The position numbers were made by a program, and so were the translations under genes. This document shows positions 60,601 through 64,000 of a DNA stretch of 64,000 nucleotides, one piece after another. This DNA is from CAYVOV01 sp964453525. GTDB taxonomy: Bacteria; Chloroflexota; Dehalococcoidia; Dehalococcoidales; UBA2162. The notes under the pieces were generated by a model, which saw only the letters and a list, made by a program, of their open reading frames with translations, searched no databases and had not been told where the DNA came from. The stretch covers positions 1 to 64,000 of the forward strand of contig CAYVOV010000020.1 in the NCBI GenBank assembly GCA_964453525.1, in the 5' to 3' direction. The first letter of the stretch is position 1. The number at the start of each line of letters is the position of its first letter.

Positions 60601-61349
60601 CCGTTCAGATACTCCTGCTTTATTTCATCTGTTATTCTAGCCGAATATTCGCTTCTTTCATCCTCACTCATTGTAGTTATCGGAAGAATCCAGTCCATAC
60701 GGTTTAGATTTTCTACCAGCATTGGCAACAAATCATAGGGGACTGATATCAGAAAGAGACCCTCAGGCAGTATCTTTTGAATTCTGATTCCGTAACCAAT
60801 CCCGGTGACAACGTAGTTCATTTCACCGCTCATATATGGATAAACGAAAATCCAGGCACACATCAGAACCGGTGTGCACTTAGAGGTCAGAGGTTTGCCG
60901 GTGGAATAACTGAGCGCTCTCAATAGTATTTCCGCCTGGGATGGCGTAGCGGTGAGAATCAATACATCCGGGTCGAAAGATAATTGCTCCAGATTAGAAA
61001 ATGCTACATATCTTACCGTATCTCTGGGAATTTTTTGTATGTACTGGTATATCCTGCGGTTAGCACGGGCTTCCTGGTATATTTTTTCTTTGGCACCTAT
61101 CTGACCGCTCTCTGTGGTCGGCTCAGGATCCATCATCCCTAAAACCAGTCTATCCACACAGGCAAAATTATCTTTTCCTGCATAAAAAGGATGGCTATCC
61201 TGCGCTTCTCTGAACATTCTACAAATCGGCATACTTCCACCCACCTGTTGCAGTCCATCCGGTCTATTTAGCAGGAACTTCACACCTACCGGTCTTCTCT
61301 CAAAGTTAAAATCGCCAAATATTGAATAATCCCGCCGACCTGACAGCAT
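60597..61349 (-). CDS. DUF169 domain protein
   Basis: The 250-residue protein matches the DUF169 (ArCR-like) pattern: RRPVGVKFL near residue 19, several conserved cysteines (PICRMFREA, FACVDRLVLGM, KCTPVLMCAW), and DPDVLILTATPSQAEILLRAL. The family is uncharacterised, widespread in anaerobes, and Cys-rich, which hints at metal or redox binding. The ATG has an AGGGAGG site. It follows cysK in transcript order, 49 nt apart. Confidence 0.8.
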   Translation of the reverse strand: MLSGRRDYSIFGDFNFERRPVGVKFLLNRPDGLQQVGGSMPICRMFREAQDSHPFYAGKDNFACVDRLVLGMMDPEPTTESGQIGAKEKIYQEARANRRIYQYIQKIPRDTVRYVAFSNLEQLSFDPDVLILTATPSQAEILLRALSYSTGKPLTSKCTPVLMCAWIFVYPYMSGEMNYVVTGIGYGIRIQKILPEGLFLISVPYDLLPMLVENLNRMDWILPITTMSEDERSEYSARITDEIKQEYLNG

Positions 61350-61398
61350 AAGAACCTCCCTATCTGTTTAATTATGAGGTGTGCGCAATAAGTAACTC

Positions 61399-62313
61399 TT
61401 ATACTTTGAATAATTCGGTGCTAAGGTATTTCTCTCCTCTATCTGGGAAGATGGTAACAATTGTTCCGGTCTCAACACTCCGGGCGATTTCAAGTGCAGC
61501 ATACATGGCAGCACCGCTGCTCATACCGACGAAAATCCCCTCATTCTCAACTATCTGCCTGGTCATTTCATAAGCATCCTCTGTTTTTACCATGACAGTG
61601 ATATCAATCTGTGACGGGTCGTACAGTGACGGGACAATAGCTTCCTCCATGTTTTTCAATCCCTGAATATAGTGTCCCAGTACCGGATGCGCACATACTA
61701 CCTTGACTTGCGGATTGTATTCCCTCAATACTGCGCTAACGCCCATGATAGTCCCGGATGTTCCTATTGAAGAAACGAAGTAGTCTATATCGCCATGAGT
61801 TTGCTCCCAGATTTCTTCACCCGTAGTCCTGTAATGCGCCAGTTTGTTATACTCATTTGAAAACTGGTCCGGCATAAAATACTTGTCCGGGTAGTTTTTC
61901 ACCAGTTCCCGGGCTTTCATTATTGCACCGTCAGTCCCATACTTACCTTCGGTCAGCGTCACTTTCGAACCAAAAGCAGCAATCATCTGTCTTCGTTCAA
62001 TTGAGACAGCGTCACTCATAACTATTTCTACATCGTACCCTCTTACCGCTCCGATCATTCCCAGCGCGATTCCCGTGTTTCCGGATGTCGGCTCAATAAT
62101 CGTCTTTCCTTTTGTCAGCGTCCCCTCATTCTCAGCCTGCTGTACCATACTCAGAGCAATTCTATCTTTGACACTGCCGGTTGGATTGTTCCCCTCGAGT
62201 TTGGCATATATGGTGACATTCTTATTCGGATTTAGCCTGTTTATTCTCACAATAGGAGTGTTGCCGATGGTTTGCAGAATGTCTTCATTCGGTCCAGATA
62301 AAGGTGACTTCAT
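61399..62313 (-). CDS. cysK: Cysteine synthase (O-acetylserine sulfhydrylase)
   Basis: The 304-residue PLP enzyme has the lysine in PTGSVKDRIAL (K near residue 47), TSGNTGIALGM and FVSSIGTSGTIMG. It makes cysteine from O-acetylserine and sulfide. The frame extends 47 codons upstream, but the ATG at 62311-62313 has GGAG about 5 nt upstream and matches the usual start; the extension lacks a ribosome site. It is part of a leftward series with the PhoU-like gene. Confidence 0.95.
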   Translation of the reverse strand: MKSPLSGPNEDILQTIGNTPIVRINRLNPNKNVTIYAKLEGNNPTGSVKDRIALSMVQQAENEGTLTKGKTIIEPTSGNTGIALGMIGAVRGYDVEIVMSDAVSIERRQMIAAFGSKVTLTEGKYGTDGAIMKARELVKNYPDKYFMPDQFSNEYNKLAHYRTTGEEIWEQTHGDIDYFVSSIGTSGTIMGVSAVLREYNPQVKVVCAHPVLGHYIQGLKNMEEAIVPSLYDPSQIDITVMVKTEDAYEMTRQIVENEGIFVGMSSGAAMYAALEIARSVETGTIVTIFPDRGEKYLSTELFKV

Positions 62314-62458
62314 TTCTTCTACTCCAACGTTAATTTTCGTTATCCACACTTTTGAATATAGCATATTATCGTATGTCTTGGTAAATTTATGACCACGCTG
62401 CTGTTCCTCATTGAACTCCCGGAACAATTCGCTGATGAAGATTTCAATACCCATATGG

Positions 62459-62486
62459 AAAAGGTGGCACTGAGAAGTACCACCTT
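62459..62486 (-). terminator. Hairpin downstream of the PhoU-like gene
   Basis: On the minus strand, AAGGTGGTAC (62477-62486) and GTGCCACCTT (62461-62470) form a 10-bp stem with one wobble and a 6-nt loop, then TTTT (62459-62462). It lies 39 nt after the PhoU-like stop and 150 nt before the cysK start. It is a weak intrinsic terminator or a leader hairpin for cysK. Confidence 0.5.
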
Positions 62487-62524
62487 GATGGAATAATGCA
62501 TTAATTCAAAGGCAAAGTATGATA

Positions 62525-63196
62525 TTATTCCAGGATATCACCTGTTACAAAATCAATTTCGTTAAGCGGGTAGACCAGCCCCGAGGCAATATTACTCACG
62601 TGAGAATTGATACGCTTCAGGTATCTTGTCAGCATTGCGGTGACTATTGCTTCATTCGTTGATAGCTCTTCTTCAAATAGCTCACTCAAAACACGGTCAC
62701 ACTCACGCTTAATCGGAGTATATTTTTCAAGAATCTCCTTTGCCAGTCTTTCATCCGATTTTCTAAATGCTTCTCTCAATTTGGGGAAGTTTTCCGCTAT
62801 CATTGCCTGGTTTGTTGCAAGCCGGCGAAAGAATTTTATCCCTTTAATGGTGCCTTTATACAATATTCCGGCTTCAAAAATATTTTTTGAATAGTCGCCA
62901 ATCCTTTCCGCATCCTTTATCAGACTCATCATTGCCAGGCAGCCGGACACATCATGCTTGGGCCTGATAGCAAGGTGCTCGAAGAGTAATCTGCGGATTT
63001 CTCTTTCCTGGTTATTGATTTCAATGTCTTTGTCATAGAAATACTGTGGTATCCGCTCAATATTATCCTGGGTACTTAATACCTGCCACGCCTCATTATA
63101 GAGATATTCACCATTGGTGAGCATATCATTGAACAGTTTTAACGCTTTCCTTATCAGGGTTGAGCCCTTTAACATATTTACTATTTCACTCGCCAT
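62525..63196 (-). CDS. PhoU-domain protein
   Basis: The 223-residue all-helical protein has paired three-helix-bundle segments of the PhoU family, such as CLAMMSLIKDAERIGDYSKNIFE and a late LTRYLKRINSHVSNIASGLVYPL, with E/D-xx-R pairs that bind metal in PhoU. It probably regulates the adjacent Na/Pi transporter. An upstream GTG would add four residues; I prefer the ATG at 63194-63196 with AGGT about 6 nt upstream. Confidence 0.85.
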   Translation of the reverse strand: MASEIVNMLKGSTLIRKALKLFNDMLTNGEYLYNEAWQVLSTQDNIERIPQYFYDKDIEINNQEREIRRLLFEHLAIRPKHDVSGCLAMMSLIKDAERIGDYSKNIFEAGILYKGTIKGIKFFRRLATNQAMIAENFPKLREAFRKSDERLAKEILEKYTPIKRECDRVLSELFEEELSTNEAIVTAMLTRYLKRINSHVSNIASGLVYPLNEIDFVTGDILE

Positions 63197-63233
63197 ATCT
63201 ACCTGCACCTTCCAGAGACCGTCTCTATAGATT

Positions 63234-64000
63234 TTACCTTGTTATGAACAATATTAATAGCGGTATCAGGAAAAATACCGTTATCACAAAGATAAACGCC
63301 CATTTTTTTGACTCGGCTGCCACATTGGCTAACCATGTCGCGCAGAATATCGGTACCTTTCGGAGCGGTAAAAATATTGTTGTACCATAAATATTAAATA
63401 TAAGATGACAGAATGCAACCGTCAGACCTACCGTGGTAGCAGGCGAACCGGTTTCGGAACTTATTGTAGCCAGAGAAGCTAAAATAGCCGTGATAGTGGT
63501 GCCGATATTGGCTCCCAGGGTAAACGGATAAGCCCGATTCAATCCGAGAAATCCGGCAGCAACCAGAGGAACAATCATGGAAGTTGTCACGGAGCTACTC
63601 TGGACTATCGCCGTTAACACCATTCCCAGCAATATGGCAGTAAAGGTGTTTCTGAATAAAAATCTATCAATAAACTTTTCCGTTTGCTCTACCACCAGAG
63701 ACCGCATTGTTTTCACCAGGTAAATCAATGCGGTGACTACACACACGACCGCTATAACCAGCATAATAATAGCTATCACTATATCTGAAAAACCGAATGT
63801 ATTAGCGAGAAAATGCTGAAGTCCCTTTACCACAGGGTCGATAGTTAATTTGAGCGGGCTAACAAATGTAACACCACCGACATCCTGGAAGATACTGGTG
63901 AGAAAAAGAGCTGATTTCTCGATTATGTGAAAAGCCATTTCCAGCGGAAAAAAGATAAGAATGGTGAACATGTTGAAAAAATCATGCACCGTAGCCGCCG
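63234..64000 (-). CDS. Na/phosphate cotransporter-like membrane protein (partial, 5' end off window)
   Basis: The C-terminal 255 residues of a Na/Pi cotransporter II-type (PNaPi) protein are present, with TAIVQSSSVTTSMIVPLVAAG, GANIGTTITAILASL and several transmembrane segments. These carry the QSSS and GxNIGTT motifs of the second repeat. The frame stays open past an internal ATG at 63989 to the window edge (AATVHDFF), so the gene continues to the right. It and the PhoU-like gene are co-directional, 37 nt apart. Confidence 0.88.
   Translation of the reverse strand, partial: AATVHDFFNMFTILIFFPLEMAFHIIEKSALFLTSIFQDVGGVTFVSPLKLTIDPVVKGLQHFLANTFGFSDIVIAIIMLVIAVVCVVTALIYLVKTMRSLVVEQTEKFIDRFLFRNTFTAILLGMVLTAIVQSSSVTTSMIVPLVAAGFLGLNRAYPFTLGANIGTTITAILASLATISSETGSPATTVGLTVAFCHLIFNIYGTTIFLPLRKVPIFCATWLANVAAESKKWAFIFVITVFFLIPLLILFITR

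Noticed and set aside
62459..62486. T-box riboswitch upstream of cysK
   Set aside because: AAGGTGGTAC resembles a T-box core, but no Stem I, specifier loop or matching leader is found in the 210-bp gap. The sequence forms a simple hairpin instead.
1..64000. CRISPR array, insertion sequence or prophage
   Set aside because: No spaced direct repeats, transposase, integrase or phage structural genes were seen. Repeats present are single hairpins or short dispersed elements.

Overview
The window looks like chromosome from an anaerobic bacterium of the Chloroflexota, most likely an uncultured Dehalococcoidia-type lineage. The reasons are a bacterial-type Wood-Ljungdahl (reductive acetyl-CoA) gene set, housekeeping proteins of moderate G+C, and short dispersed hairpin repeats. 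The taxonomic call is inference from gene content; no rRNA is present to confirm it.

Positions 1-13,430 hold one leftward cluster for the carbonyl and methyl branches of the Wood-Ljungdahl pathway. In transcription order it runs: CooC-type ATPase, formate-THF ligase (fhs), second CooC-type ATPase, folD, a 72-residue orphan, acsD, cooS/acsA, acsB, acsC, acsE, a HoxU/NuoG-like iron-sulfur subunit, and a NuoE-like subunit cut by the window edge. A good sigma70-type promoter (TTGACT-18-TATACT) lies just upstream of the first gene. Positions 13,636-19,128 form a second leftward operon, glmM, two sugar-nucleotidyltransferase/left-handed-beta-helix paralogues and glmS, which supplies UDP-GlcNAc-type precursors. 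Its promoter is so close to the glmM ATG that the mRNA should be almost leaderless, and it carries a perfect 11-bp palindrome over the -35 box.

Positions 19,200-31,150 are mixed. They hold the rightward yebC-ruvC-ruvA group, a membrane-anchored nuclease, a tandem-duplicated cupin, uvrB with a tiny coupled basic ORF, and two A+T-rich islands: a HEPN-domain protein, and a PD-(D/E)XK-like protein preceded by a 40-residue basic ORF. Several hairpin or MITE-like repeats sit between these genes. Positions 31,285-43,146 are mostly housekeeping genes: ftsK, RNase J, a type-4 uracil-DNA glycosylase, glyA, a nucleoside-kinase-like P-loop protein, prs, and secA followed by two small coupled genes.

Positions 43,147-57,843 are a long leftward stretch. 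It contains a universal stress protein, valS, two small membrane paralogues, a GNAT, split coaB and coaC, coaX, nnrDE, a PlsC-like acyltransferase, a GlcD-type FAD oxidase, a Mut7-C protein, another GNAT, a metallo-beta-lactamase, a queuosine-precursor-type transporter and corA. Pantothenate kinase, PPC synthetase and PPC decarboxylase lie together, so much of CoA synthesis is here, which fits an acetyl-CoA-centred metabolism.

Positions 58,000-64,000 hold a repeat hairpin, tRNA(CAU), a PNPOx-like protein, a strong candidate for a new small RNA gene (consensus promoter, about 117 nt, intrinsic terminator), a DOMON lipoprotein, a small membrane-protein ORF broken by an in-frame TGA, several tiny overlapping ORFs, a DUF169 protein, cysK, a PhoU-like protein and the 3' part of a Na/phosphate cotransporter.

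No CRISPR array, insertion sequence, prophage or rRNA was seen. The best candidates for undescribed biology are the small RNA near 59,000, the orphan protein inside the Wood-Ljungdahl operon, the two-gene PD-(D/E)XK-like cassette, and the TGA-interrupted ORF.
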